DNA of 64,000 bases from JAGLCW01 sp964427915 (lineage in GTDB: Bacteria; Caldisericota; Caldisericia; UBA6126): NCBI GenBank assembly GCA_964427915.1, contig CAYRWA010000061.1:6198-70197 (forward strand), given 5' to 3'. The stretch's first letter is position 1. Each line of letters begins with the position of its first letter. Below, one piece after another: positions 45,018 to 53,135 of the stretch. A program made the position numbers and the translations under genes. The notes beneath the pieces are model-generated. The model was given only the letters and a program-made list of their open reading frames with translations, did no database searches and was not told where the DNA came from.

Positions 45018-46844
45018 GTGGAAAACAAGACTGTAAATATCAAAATCAATGGTAATGATTACTCTATTGATGGCTGTGCTACAATACTTGAAGCCTGTCG
45101 TCAAGCTGGCATTTCTATTCCAACACTATGTTACATGGAAAACATTTGCGATGAAGGGTCCTGTGGACTTTGCGTAGTTGAAGTTGCCAAATCCCATACT
45201 CTTCAACGTGCCTGCATTACCCAGGTTTATGATGGAATGGAAATCCAAACAAATACGTCTCGAGTCCGTCAAGCTCGAAAAACAATACTGGAACTTATCC
45301 TTGCCAATCATCCACAAGATTGCTTAAATTGTGCTGCTAGTGAAATCTGCGAACTTCGCAAAATTTCCTACGACCTTGGCATTGACGAAACTCCTTTTGA
45401 ACCTACGAAAGAATTGGACTTACCCTTGGACACATCGTCTCCAGCTATTGTACGTGATCTCAACAAATGTATCCTATGCCGTCGTTGTGTAAAAGAATGT
45501 GAACTGGTTCAATCGGTCAATGTTATCGAGATAGCTGGTAGAGGAATCAATAGCAAGGTCAGTTGTTTTATGGATAAAGGCCTGGGAGACACCTACTGTA
45601 CCAATTGTGGTCAGTGCATTAAGGTTTGTCCTGTTGGTGCCCTAACCGAAAAGAACGATGTTGATCGTGTATGGGATTATCTATCAGATCCCAAAAAGCA
45701 CGTTGTTATTCAAACTGCACCCGCCGTTCGTGTAGCACTTGGTGAAGAATTTGGTATGCCAGTTGGATCTCTTGTAACTGGCAAAATGGCAGCTGGTATC
45801 CGCCGATTAGGTTTCGATGGAGTCTTTGACACCGATTTTGCTGCCGATCTTACAATTTTAGAAGAAGGTACTGAGTTTATCGGTCGACTCACCAAAGTTC
45901 TTAGCGGTGAACATGCACACCTTCCCTTAATCACATCTTGTTCTCCAGGGTGGATCAAATTCATTGAACACTTCTTCCCAAAATGTTTACCCAACGTGTC
46001 TTCTTGTAAATCTCCTCAACAAATGTTTGGTGCCGTTACCAAAACATACTATGCCAAACAAAAGAGTTTGGATCCTAGAGATGTTATCTGTGTTTCTGTT
46101 ATGCCTTGCACAGCCAAAAAATACGAATGCTTGCGACCAGAAATGGACGATGCTTTTGACCACTGGAAAGACAAACTCATGCTCAAAGATGAAGACCATT
46201 TCCAAGATGTCGACGTAGCTATTACAACAAGAGAATTGGGTCGCATGATGAAAGAAGTTGGAGTTGACTTTGAACATCTTCCCGAAGAACCTTTCGATTC
46301 TCCCCTTGGTGAATCCACTGGTGCTGCTGTCATTTTTGGAGCAACCGGTGGAGTTATGGAAGCAGCTCTACGTACTGTATACGAAGTAGTAACCGGTAAA
46401 CCACTTCCAAAAGTCGAGTTAGAGGTAGTACGAGGCATGAAAGGTATTCGTACCGCAGACATACCTATGGTAACCGCAGAAGGTAAAGAAATTACAGCAA
46501 AAGTTGCCATTGCCTCTGGTTTAGGAAATGCAAAGGTCCTCCTTGAAGAAGTAAGCAATGGAAACAGTCCCTATCACTTCATCGAAATTATGGCTTGCCC
46601 TGGTGGATGCCTTAATGGTGGTGGACAACCCATTAGCAATGATCCGAATGTTTGTGAAAAACGCGCTGCTGCCTTGTATTCACAGGATGAAGCCATAACG
46701 ATTCGAAAATCTCACGATAATCCCGAAATTAAGAAGATTTATGAAGACTACTTTGAAAAACCAAATTCACATTTAGCTCATGAACTTCTTCACACAAGCT
46801 ATGTAGAGCGTGATCTATACGAGTTAGAAAAAGAAGATAACTAG
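45018..46844 (+). CDS. hydA: [FeFe]-hydrogenase catalytic subunit
   Basis: 608 aa from a GTG with GAGGAGG. Modules in order: plant-type [2Fe-2S] (Cys38, 49, 52, 66), His-Cys [4Fe-4S] (His98, Cys102, 105, 111), two ferredoxin clusters (Cys151/154/157/161 and Cys194/197/200/204), then the H-cluster domain. H-cluster motifs: L1 TSCSPGW (Cys308-Ser309), L2 MPCTAKKYE (Cys364) and L3 MACPGGCLNGGG. It would make or oxidise H2 in the cytoplasm, with electrons arriving from the NuoE/NuoF subunits and ferredoxin. The maturases HydE, HydF and HydG are not in this window. Confidence 0.96.
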   Translation: MENKTVNIKINGNDYSIDGCATILEACRQAGISIPTLCYMENICDEGSCGLCVVEVAKSHTLQRACITQVYDGMEIQTNTSRVRQARKTILELILANHPQDCLNCAASEICELRKISYDLGIDETPFEPTKELDLPLDTSSPAIVRDLNKCILCRRCVKECELVQSVNVIEIAGRGINSKVSCFMDKGLGDTYCTNCGQCIKVCPVGALTEKNDVDRVWDYLSDPKKHVVIQTAPAVRVALGEEFGMPVGSLVTGKMAAGIRRLGFDGVFDTDFAADLTILEEGTEFIGRLTKVLSGEHAHLPLITSCSPGWIKFIEHFFPKCLPNVSSCKSPQQMFGAVTKTYYAKQKSLDPRDVICVSVMPCTAKKYECLRPEMDDAFDHWKDKLMLKDEDHFQDVDVAITTRELGRMMKEVGVDFEHLPEEPFDSPLGESTGAAVIFGATGGVMEAALRTVYEVVTGKPLPKVELEVVRGMKGIRTADIPMVTAEGKEITAKVAIASGLGNAKVLLEEVSNGNSPYHFIEIMACPGGCLNGGGQPISNDPNVCEKRAAALYSQDEAITIRKSHDNPEIKKIYEDYFEKPNSHLAHELLHTSYVERDLYELEKEDN

Positions 46845-46864
46845 TCTTCTTTTTTCCGCTATGT

Positions 46865-46898
46865 AAAAAAAAGCCTCCCTATCAGGGAGGCTTTTTTT
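46865..46898. terminator. Bidirectional intrinsic terminator after hydA
   Basis: A-tract, GCCTCCCT / AGGGAGGC stem, 3-nt loop, T7. It separates two convergent units; the stop codon of the glycosyltransferase gene touches its edge. Confidence 0.92.
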
Positions 46899-48531
46899 AA
46901 TGCTTTTGTGGCTGCTTTTGTGGCTGCAAAACTGAAAGGTATTTCTGAATCATAGTTTCCCAAGAAAAAACACTTGCTGTTGTAGTATGCAAAAGGTTTC
47001 GCAGTTCTTTTCGTTGTATATCCGAACATTCTTGAAGAGCTTGCAGTGTATCTACAATACCCCTGTTTATTGAAAAAACTAACTCTTCATCTAGTAACAT
47101 TGGTTTAGGAAAAATATGTGGAAATATGGGTCTAAGAGCTTTCCTATACATGGAATCAATTGCTGAAAAAGCGCCACAGTCAGTCATTAATGATAAAATA
47201 CCAGAAGAAAATGATTCAATGGCTGCTTGACCAAAAGTCTCGGGGACAATAAAGGGAAACACTGTTAGATCCACACTTCGTATCAATTTACTAAGAACTG
47301 GTTGATCCAGGTAGCCTGTAAAGAATACATCTTTTTTTATTTCATTTTTGGCGGCATAGAAATATTTTTCACGAAAAAGAGGGTCTTGCATCCAATCAAG
47401 AAAGGACTGATGATATTTTACGGATGCAATGTCAATGTGAGAATCCCATAAATCAGGGTGTTGTATTGATTCCAAATACAACTCCTCTCGGCCATGATGA
47501 AGGTATGAAATCAATGTTTCTGCATATGTTTGGGTTGGACCAAAACCTGTAAAAACAAATCTGGCATTTGGAAATTTCTGTAGAACAAGGGGTATGGCCA
47601 TCACAATCAATTGAATTCCTTTTGTCCAAAGATATCTTCCGTCATATAAAACAAGAGGATGTGAAGTTGTATCAAGAGTACTTAACCGGAAAATCTCAAG
47701 AACATCAGTCTCCCAATAATGCTCCTCTCCAATTAGAAACGGGCCCATTTGTGAGTGTCCTTTTGTACTCTGCAAAATATCTTTTAACAGAGAAGATCTT
47801 GATTCGTCAGGTTCAAGAGGGCGAAACATTTCAATATCAAGCCCCGGAGGAACCACACACATCTTATTCTGCCAATCACTTAGATTGATAGTGGTTGGCA
47901 TATCCGAAGGCGTTTGCAAAACGCGAACAAAATCATGTTGCACATCCTCGGAGGTAAAACACATTGTATCAAATCGTTGCAATCCCTGAATGGCATATGT
48001 TCTCAAAAGAGAACTCTTTTTCATACAGTTGATACCATTTCCATGTATGGTAGCAATACATTCTGTACCCTGAGAAATATTTTTTAGAGAGGCAACAACC
48101 ATAGGTTGCAATACACAATGGTGCGCCCATATAGCATCGATAGACTGCTGAGAAAGAATTGTATCGACTGCTATAACATTTTTATGAATATATGTTTCTA
48201 GATCCTTTTCAGGCATAAAACTCATCTCTTTTGCAACAAACGTAGATTGTGATTCATACAAGAACACTGGTAGAATATCCCCAATGTTGGGGCGATACAA
48301 TGAGCAAGTTCCGGGAAAGGATGACTCTCTTTTAAAAACAGTACGAAAGGATTTTTCTTTCTCTTCAAAATGCAATACTTCTGAAATGATATCAAAACTC
48401 CAGTGATCTGTTTCTTGACAAACAAGAATCACGTCATGCCCGAGTCTAACAAGGTTTTTACATGCATGGTATACAAACAAATTGCTACTTGCTCCTTGTA
48501 AAAAACACCCATGAACAATCAAGATCTTCAT
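46897..48531 (-). CDS. GT4-family glycosyltransferase
   Basis: 544 aa from the ATG at 48531 (GGAAGGAGG upstream); an earlier in-frame start lacks a site. It has a GT-B fold: the N-terminal LIVHGCFLQGASSNL resembles a G-x-x-x-N acceptor loop. The C-terminal half has LYDGRYLWTKGIQLI, ARFVFTGFGP and the E-x7-E donor region PETFGQAAIESF. It likely adds a sugar from a nucleotide donor to a lipid or glycan. The extreme C-terminus is a 12-bp tandem duplication encoding QPQKQPQK. Substrate unknown. Confidence 0.85.
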   Translation of the reverse strand: MKILIVHGCFLQGASSNLFVYHACKNLVRLGHDVILVCQETDHWSFDIISEVLHFEEKEKSFRTVFKRESSFPGTCSLYRPNIGDILPVFLYESQSTFVAKEMSFMPEKDLETYIHKNVIAVDTILSQQSIDAIWAHHCVLQPMVVASLKNISQGTECIATIHGNGINCMKKSSLLRTYAIQGLQRFDTMCFTSEDVQHDFVRVLQTPSDMPTTINLSDWQNKMCVVPPGLDIEMFRPLEPDESRSSLLKDILQSTKGHSQMGPFLIGEEHYWETDVLEIFRLSTLDTTSHPLVLYDGRYLWTKGIQLIVMAIPLVLQKFPNARFVFTGFGPTQTYAETLISYLHHGREELYLESIQHPDLWDSHIDIASVKYHQSFLDWMQDPLFREKYFYAAKNEIKKDVFFTGYLDQPVLSKLIRSVDLTVFPFIVPETFGQAAIESFSSGILSLMTDCGAFSAIDSMYRKALRPIFPHIFPKPMLLDEELVFSINRGIVDTLQALQECSDIQRKELRNLLHTTTASVFSWETMIQKYLSVLQPQKQPQKH

Positions 48532-48784
48532 GATAGTCCTCCTTCCAAAAGATATAAAAAACATAACTCGGGACGTTGAAGAACGTAGAAAAAAGACATT
48601 TTTCTTATCGTATCATGGCAGTTGTATTCTGTAAAGATAATAACAAGAAAAGTTACATTTTAGTTGAAACATGACTTTACAATCAAAGGTACTTATCGTA
48701 AGGTAAGAAATGAAAAAGCCGAATGATCTAGTGATTTTTTCTAGGGTATCTGATAGTATACAAAAGCTTCGTAGGTGAAAGATC

Positions 48785-48946
48785 ATGACAAATGATAAAG
48801 ATCAAAGAAATATACTTTTAATGGCGCTTGTTGTTGGAACTTTGTTCTTGATTGTGATTAGTTCTATAGTATTGTATCAAGTTGGAATGAATCAACCTCG
48901 TTTTCATCCTTCTAACTATGCATTTCCTGCAAGGAGTTACCGGTAA
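48785..48946 (+). CDS. 53-aa single-pass membrane protein, unknown
   Basis: Too short for usual gene calling. ATG at 48785 with AGGTGA about 7 nt upstream and a strong hairpin terminator just after the stop. A polar N-terminus (MTNDKDQRN), one helix (about residues 10-33) and a short basic, aromatic tail ending NYAFPARSYR. The flanking start and stop signals make it a credible gene. No family recognised. Confidence 0.6.
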   Translation: MTNDKDQRNILLMALVVGTLFLIVISSIVLYQVGMNQPRFHPSNYAFPARSYR

Positions 48947-48953
48947 AATAGTA

Positions 48954-48985
48954 AAAAAAGTGGCAGGCAAAGCCTACCACTTTTT
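48954..48985. terminator. Bidirectional intrinsic terminator
   Basis: AAAAAGTGG-C-AGGC pairs with GCCT-A-CCACTTTTT (one mismatch, 3-nt loop), between the 53-aa gene and the convergent RRM gene. Confidence 0.85.
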
Positions 48986-49010
48986 AATACCTTAGATCGG
49001 TACGATTATT

Positions 49011-49316
49011 CTACCAGGTACGATTTCGATTACCACCGCGGAAACCGCCTCCGCCATTTCCACGATCTCTATTTTCACGTGGTTTTGCTTCGGAAGCTCT
49101 AATTTCTCTTCCTTGAAGATTTTTACCATCAAGTTCTTCAATAGCTTTCAAAGCTTCTTCTTGGTTTGGCATTTCAACAAAACCAAAACCACGAGAACGA
49201 TTTGTCATACGGTCTTTGATAACGCTACAAGAGGTGATTTCACCAAATGGTTCAAAAGCAGCTCTTAAATCAGAATCCTGGGTGTCAAACGATAAGTTAC
49301 CTACATAAATGTTCAT
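49011..49316 (-). CDS. RRM-type RNA-binding protein with Gly/Arg tail
   Basis: 101 aa with a GGAGGC site. A single RRM: RNP2 IYVGNL at the N-terminus and RNP1 RGFGFVEM near residue 43, then a Gly/Arg/Asn-rich tail from about residue 78 (GGGGFRGGNRNR). It resembles the small bacterial and cyanobacterial Rbp proteins that bind single-stranded RNA and are often cold-induced. The ribosome-binding site lies inside alternative RNA structures (see the leader feature). Confidence 0.93.
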   Translation of the reverse strand: MNIYVGNLSFDTQDSDLRAAFEPFGEITSCSVIKDRMTNRSRGFGFVEMPNQEEALKAIEELDGKNLQGREIRASEAKPRENRDRGNGGGGFRGGNRNRTW

Positions 49317-49368
49317 ACAATTGCCTCCAGCAATTTTTTATTTGTATCACTAGACTATTATGCTGGAG
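49317..49368 (-). promoter_or_regulatory. Possible two-state leader over the RRM ribosome-binding site
   Basis: On the mRNA, CTCCAGCA (49368-49361) is perfectly complementary to TGCTGGAG (49332-49325), which contains the Shine-Dalgarno, across 28 nt. The same Shine-Dalgarno also sits in the 5-nt loop TGGAG of a local hairpin ATTGC/GCAAT (49334-49320). The two foldings exclude each other: one hides the site, the other presents it in a loop. Confidence 0.5.
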
Positions 49369-49495
49369 TGATGTGATCGAACCAACGTAACAGAACTAAT
49401 AATCGATTACTATACTAGCAGATATTGAAAAAAGTTCCAATACCTTTTTAAAAAAAGTTGCATTTTTTTTATTTTTTTTTATGCGTTGCATTTTT

Positions 49496-50047
49496 TTAGT
49501 AAAAAAGAGCTAAAAATCCTAATAAACAAAGCAGTATCCCCGATAAATAAGGAAGTACTGGAACATTCCTTTTACGAAGAACAGATCCCATCCAAATGCC
49601 CAAAAATCCCCATAAAAATGAAAACCCAAAAACAGAGATGGTTGTAGGGATAAAGGGAATGTTATGTGAAGAAAAAGTAAAGCCTACAGCAAATGCATCA
49701 ATACTAGTTGCTATACCCAAAAAGAAATATGTGAAGAGCGTAGTTGCTTTTCCCTTTAAACCTTCATCGTCTTTTCCCTTTCTAGCTTCTACAATCATTT
49801 TTATACCAATACATAGTAGAATCGTAAAAGATATCCATCGCTCAATAGTCCCTATATATGATTGTGTCCAGCTATTTAAAAGAGTGCCAGAAACAAAAAA
49901 TAATACTTGAAAGAACCCAAAGTTTAATCCCGCAAAAAGAGATTGCTGCAATCTATATTTTTGTTGTAGAACACCCAATGAAATTGAAACGACCATTGAA
50001 TCCATAGCTAAAGTGAAACCAATGGCTACAATGCGAAATAAAACCAT
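49496..50047 (-). CDS. mntP: MntP-family manganese efflux pump
   Basis: 183 aa with six predicted helices in two threes. Family landmarks are the acidic residue in AMDSMVVSISLGV near the N-terminus and SIDAFAVGFTF in the second half. It exports Mn(II). YtaF-type relatives have the same topology and are the main alternative. No yybP-ykoY-type leader is evident upstream. The 179 nt between this gene and the RRM gene is AT-rich, with two copies of GTTGCATTTTTTT. Confidence 0.8.
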   Translation of the reverse strand: MVLFRIVAIGFTLAMDSMVVSISLGVLQQKYRLQQSLFAGLNFGFFQVLFFVSGTLLNSWTQSYIGTIERWISFTILLCIGIKMIVEARKGKDDEGLKGKATTLFTYFFLGIATSIDAFAVGFTFSSHNIPFIPTTISVFGFSFLWGFLGIWMGSVLRKRNVPVLPYLSGILLCLLGFLALFY

Positions 50048-50120
50048 ACACTCTCCAATACATTTTCTATAAAACTAAAAAAGCGCACTATAAAACTTCT
50101 GATTGAGTAATAATACCACC

Positions 50121-50160
50121 AAAAAAGCCTACTGCACAAACAACTATTTGTGCAGTAGGC
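50121..50160 (-). terminator. Intrinsic terminator after the broken lipoprotein gene
   Basis: A perfect 14-bp stem (GCCTACTGCACAAA with its complement) over a 6-nt loop, followed on the minus strand by T6. Confidence 0.92.
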
Positions 50161-50192
50161 AGATCTAATTGCAACGTTACAAAGGCAAGTCC

Positions 50193-50687
50193 CTAGTATT
50201 TTAATACAAGAGAATTCAAGATTTCTTTTATACCTTCATCGTCAGCATGACCATTGCCTTGAAGAGTAATGACGAGTTTGTTTTGATCTTTTGTGTTGAC
50301 CATCATAGTTTGCTCAACATCACCATGTACAAAGGACGTTTGATAGAAATTAATAGCAGAATATGTGACCAATTCAGTTGGAGTACCACCATAATTTTGA
50401 GAGAAATTTGTTACAGAAGTTTCATCATCTTGATCAACACCTTTCTCTAATTCTATAAGCACATAAAGCTTTGAATCCTCTTTCTTGGCACTGATAGTAT
50501 GGTACTTGGTATTCTCTTCAACAGTCCATTGATCCGAATAGTCAAAAGAAATATACTCTCCGTCAAAGTGATTCATTTCATTACCAACATCCTGGTTGTT
50601 GGATGTTGGTTCTTAAGGTTCACCAGTACATCCTATAACGGCAAAAACCATAGTAAAAATTACGAAAACAGATAGAATTCTTCTCAT
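50193..50687 (-). pseudogene. Lipoprotein gene interrupted by an in-frame TAA
   Basis: An ATG at 50687 with TTGGAGG begins a lipoprotein signal peptide whose lipobox Cys is residue 20 (AVIGC). Codon 25 (50615-50613) is TAA. The same frame continues without any shift through EPTSNNQDVGNEM into a 127-codon domain beginning NHFDGEYISFDY and ending NSLVLKY. A perfect 10-bp hairpin (50610-50601 with 50592-50583) begins 2 nt after the stop. The domain looks like small exported proteins of unknown function (IDYSDQW-type strands). CAA to TAA would be enough to make the stop. Restart at the ATG 50576 would give a cytoplasmic product. Confidence 0.75.
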
Positions 50688-50825
50688 AAAAACCTCCAAG
50701 CATACAAGATATAATTACTAGAATGGATAGAATCGTAGACCTGTTTTTACTATAGAACCTGTTTTTCTTTTGTCAATTGATTTCACACGATACTTGAATA
50801 TGTTTTCACTGTTCAAAAACAAACA

Positions 50826-51560
50826 TCACACTTTCCACTCCAAAACTAAATCTAGAAATGATTTGAGCGCAGGTGTAGTTGGGGCTTGAAACAAATCATC
50901 AGAAAGCCCGTATTCTACGATGGTATGTTGTGACAAAAAGAGTAGTTTCTTACAGGCATGTCTAGCAAAGCCCATTTCATGGGTTACAATGATAGTTTTT
51001 AAACCATCATTTTGCAGTTCTTGAAGCATATCGAGAACACTAGCTGTATATTCGGGGTCGAGAGCAGAAGTTGGTTCGTCTAGTAACAGCAGTGCAGGCT
51101 TAACAGATACCGCGCGTGCAATGGACACCCTCTGTTGTTGGCCACCAGACATTTGATAGGGGAGTTTATTTCGCTGATCATGAAGTCTAAAGCGCTCAAA
51201 TAAGGAATCTGCAATATGGACTGCTTCTTTTCGATCCAACCCCAAAGTTTGAATAAGGGGAAGAATAACATTTTCAAGAGCGGTCATGTGTTCAAAAAGA
51301 CCGTTGGATTGAAAAACAAAACCAACTGTTTTATGGTAAGCTTGAAGCGATTTTCGATCAAATCGTACCTGTCTTCCATCTACAAACAATTCACCATGCG
51401 ATGGGGGAATTAAGCCACCCATAATACGTAGCAAAGTGGATTTACCACCGCCGGAGGGACCAATAATTGCCAAGGAAGAAACATCGTCATGAAAATTGAT
51501 GTTTTCCAAGGCTGTTTGGTTTTGAAAATACTTTGATATAGCTTTAAATTCTACGTTCAT
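50826..51560 (-). CDS. Polar amino-acid ABC transporter ATP-binding protein
   Basis: 244 aa from the ATG at 51560, overlapping the permease gene by 17 nt. Walker A GPSGGGKST, Q-loop FVFQSNGLFEHMT, signature MSGGQQQRVSIARA, Walker B LLLLDEPTSALDP and switch His in VTHEMGFA. It is GlnQ/HisP-like and would energise uptake with the adjacent permease and binding protein. Confidence 0.93.
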   Translation of the reverse strand: MNVEFKAISKYFQNQTALENINFHDDVSSLAIIGPSGGGKSTLLRIMGGLIPPSHGELFVDGRQVRFDRKSLQAYHKTVGFVFQSNGLFEHMTALENVILPLIQTLGLDRKEAVHIADSLFERFRLHDQRNKLPYQMSGGQQQRVSIARAVSVKPALLLLDEPTSALDPEYTASVLDMLQELQNDGLKTIIVTHEMGFARHACKKLLFLSQHTIVEYGLSDDLFQAPTTPALKSFLDLVLEWKV

Positions 51561-52329
51561 AATGAAATCTTTTTTCCCATTTTTTTGAAATTGCAGATAC
51601 TGCAAAAGTTAATAAAAAGTACAAAAACCCTACAAATATGTAGTTTTCAAACATACGAAAATTATCGGCTGATATTTCTTGCGTTGTTTGTGTTAGTTCA
51701 ATAACAGCAATCACTGATAGCAAGGAAGAATCCTTAATGATGGACGAAAATTGCCCAGCTAAAGCTGGTATAATGCGGGAAAGAACCAGAGGGTAGGTGA
51801 CAAATCGAAATGTTTGATACGAAGTAAGACCCAACGAAAGAGCAATTTCGTATTTCTGTCGAGCAATACTTTGGATACCTCCCCGAATTATTTCTGCGAT
51901 ATAGGCTCCTTCAAACAACGATAAAATGACTATTCCAGCAATATAACGGTTGTTCATTCCCCATGCAGTTCCAATAATATAGTAAAAGAAGTATATTTGT
52001 ACCAACAGAGGTGTTCCACGAATAATTTGTACATAGGCTTTGCAGAAATACTGCAAAAAAAGCACTTTGTATTCTTGTCCCAGTGCTGCTATCAAGCCAA
52101 TAAACAAACTACCGACTAAGCTTCCAATTGAAATCAAAATTGTCATTAGAAACCCGTGCCAAAGTCGATTTCTATATTGAAACAATGTTCCAAAATCAAG
52201 TTTGAGGCCAATTAGATGAACTGATATCCATACGAACCCTACTAGAACCAGTGCAACAAGGACTGTATGAGATATCTTTTTAAACTTGCTAGGTAAGATT
52301 TCTTTTGTCAGAAATCGTTCTTCTTTCAT
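51544..52329 (-). CDS. Polar amino-acid ABC transporter permease
   Basis: 261 aa with about five or six helices. The HisM/GlnP-type permease domain includes IIRGTPLLVQIYFFYY and the cytoplasmic ATPase-coupling loop EIALSLGLTSYQTFRFVTYPL. It starts within the stop of the binding-protein gene (ATGA). Only one permease is encoded, so a homodimer is likely. Confidence 0.92.
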   Translation of the reverse strand: MKEERFLTKEILPSKFKKISHTVLVALVLVGFVWISVHLIGLKLDFGTLFQYRNRLWHGFLMTILISIGSLVGSLFIGLIAALGQEYKVLFLQYFCKAYVQIIRGTPLLVQIYFFYYIIGTAWGMNNRYIAGIVILSLFEGAYIAEIIRGGIQSIARQKYEIALSLGLTSYQTFRFVTYPLVLSRIIPALAGQFSSIIKDSSLLSVIAVIELTQTTQEISADNFRMFENYIFVGFLYFLLTFAVSAISKKWEKRFHYERRI

Positions 52330-53123
52330 TCACCGAAGAACCACGGAAATCCCAAGGAATCAAAAATCTCTTTTTCTTTCTGTAAGTATTTTTCTGTGAT
52401 AACGTCAAAACCGCCATCATTTATAAATAACTCGATGAATTGATTCACTTGATGCAAAAGTTCAGAATTTCCAGCTTTTACTGCCATAGCCCAATTTTCT
52501 CCTTCTTGAAAAGGAATCAAAATAGCGTCGGTTGTTTCTGGGTGTGATTGGTTTTGTCGATAAATTGTTAATTGATCATAAATAAAGGCGTCTGCTTTTC
52601 CTTGAATGACTTCTGTAACGCACGCATTTTCTGATGTAAAAGAATGTACCTTTGCATCAGCCAAAGAACTGGTTGCAAAAATATACCCCGTCGTCCCCTT
52701 TTTTACAGCAACAACCCTGTCGTTGTCGTATAAATCTTCAATAGAATGAATACCGCTGGCTTTATTCACCAGTAAAGCTAAATAAGAATGCGCATAAGGT
52801 ATTGAAAAATCAACAACTTTGGCTCGATCGTCCGTAGCTGTCATAGAAGAAATAACGATATCAACTTTGCCTGTTTGAAGAGAGGGGATAAGGCCATCCC
52901 AATTAATATTCTCAATGTGTACTTCTTTGCCTAGATACTCTCCCAAAGCATATGCTAAATCGACGCTAACGCCCGTTGGATTTCCGGCATCATCTTTGGT
53001 TTCAAAAGGTGGATACGCCAATTCCATTCCTACCACCAATGTGTTGGCTTCCTTCTGTCCACATCCAGTTAGCAGTACAAAAACAAAAAGGAAAGAAAAA
53101 ACAATACAACAAATCTTTTTCAT
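52326..53123 (-). CDS. Amino-acid-binding lipoprotein of ABC transporter
   Basis: 265 aa with AAAGGAG. A lipoprotein signal peptide ending LLTGC (Cys about 21) is followed by the family-3 solute-binding fold: VVGMELAYPPFE, GVSVDLAYALGEYLGK, WDGLIPSLQTGKVDIVISSMTATDDRAK. The ligand is probably a polar amino acid such as Gln, Glu, His or Arg; the residues visible do not decide which. It lies 12 nt after the giant NdvB-like gene, on the same strand. Confidence 0.93.
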   Translation of the reverse strand: MKKICCIVFSFLFVFVLLTGCGQKEANTLVVGMELAYPPFETKDDAGNPTGVSVDLAYALGEYLGKEVHIENINWDGLIPSLQTGKVDIVISSMTATDDRAKVVDFSIPYAHSYLALLVNKASGIHSIEDLYDNDRVVAVKKGTTGYIFATSSLADAKVHSFTSENACVTEVIQGKADAFIYDQLTIYRQNQSHPETTDAILIPFQEGENWAMAVKAGNSELLHQVNQFIELFINDGGFDVITEKYLQKEKEIFDSLGFPWFFGE

Positions 53124-53135
53124 ACAAATTCTCCT

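Noticed and set aside
46049..46558. 169-codon minus-strand frame inside hydA, and similar frames inside the NdvB-like gene (for example 54798-55277 +)
   Set aside because: These are shadows of strongly supported genes, with no motifs and no start signals.
49440..49500. Two copies of GTTGCATTTTTTT between mntP and the RRM gene as a regulatory repeat
   Set aside because: Low-complexity poly-T context makes the match weak. It could be part of a poor terminator for mntP, but no stable stem is visible.
50048..50192. Manganese riboswitch (yybP-ykoY type) upstream of mntP
   Set aside because: The 145 nt hold the terminator of the preceding gene and AT-rich sequence. The paired stems and conserved loops of that riboswitch are not recognisable.
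50613..50615. Recoded amino acid (selenocysteine or pyrrolysine) at the lipoprotein stop
   Set aside because: The codon is TAA, not TGA or TAG, so neither known recoding applies. Only nonsense mutation or general readthrough remains.
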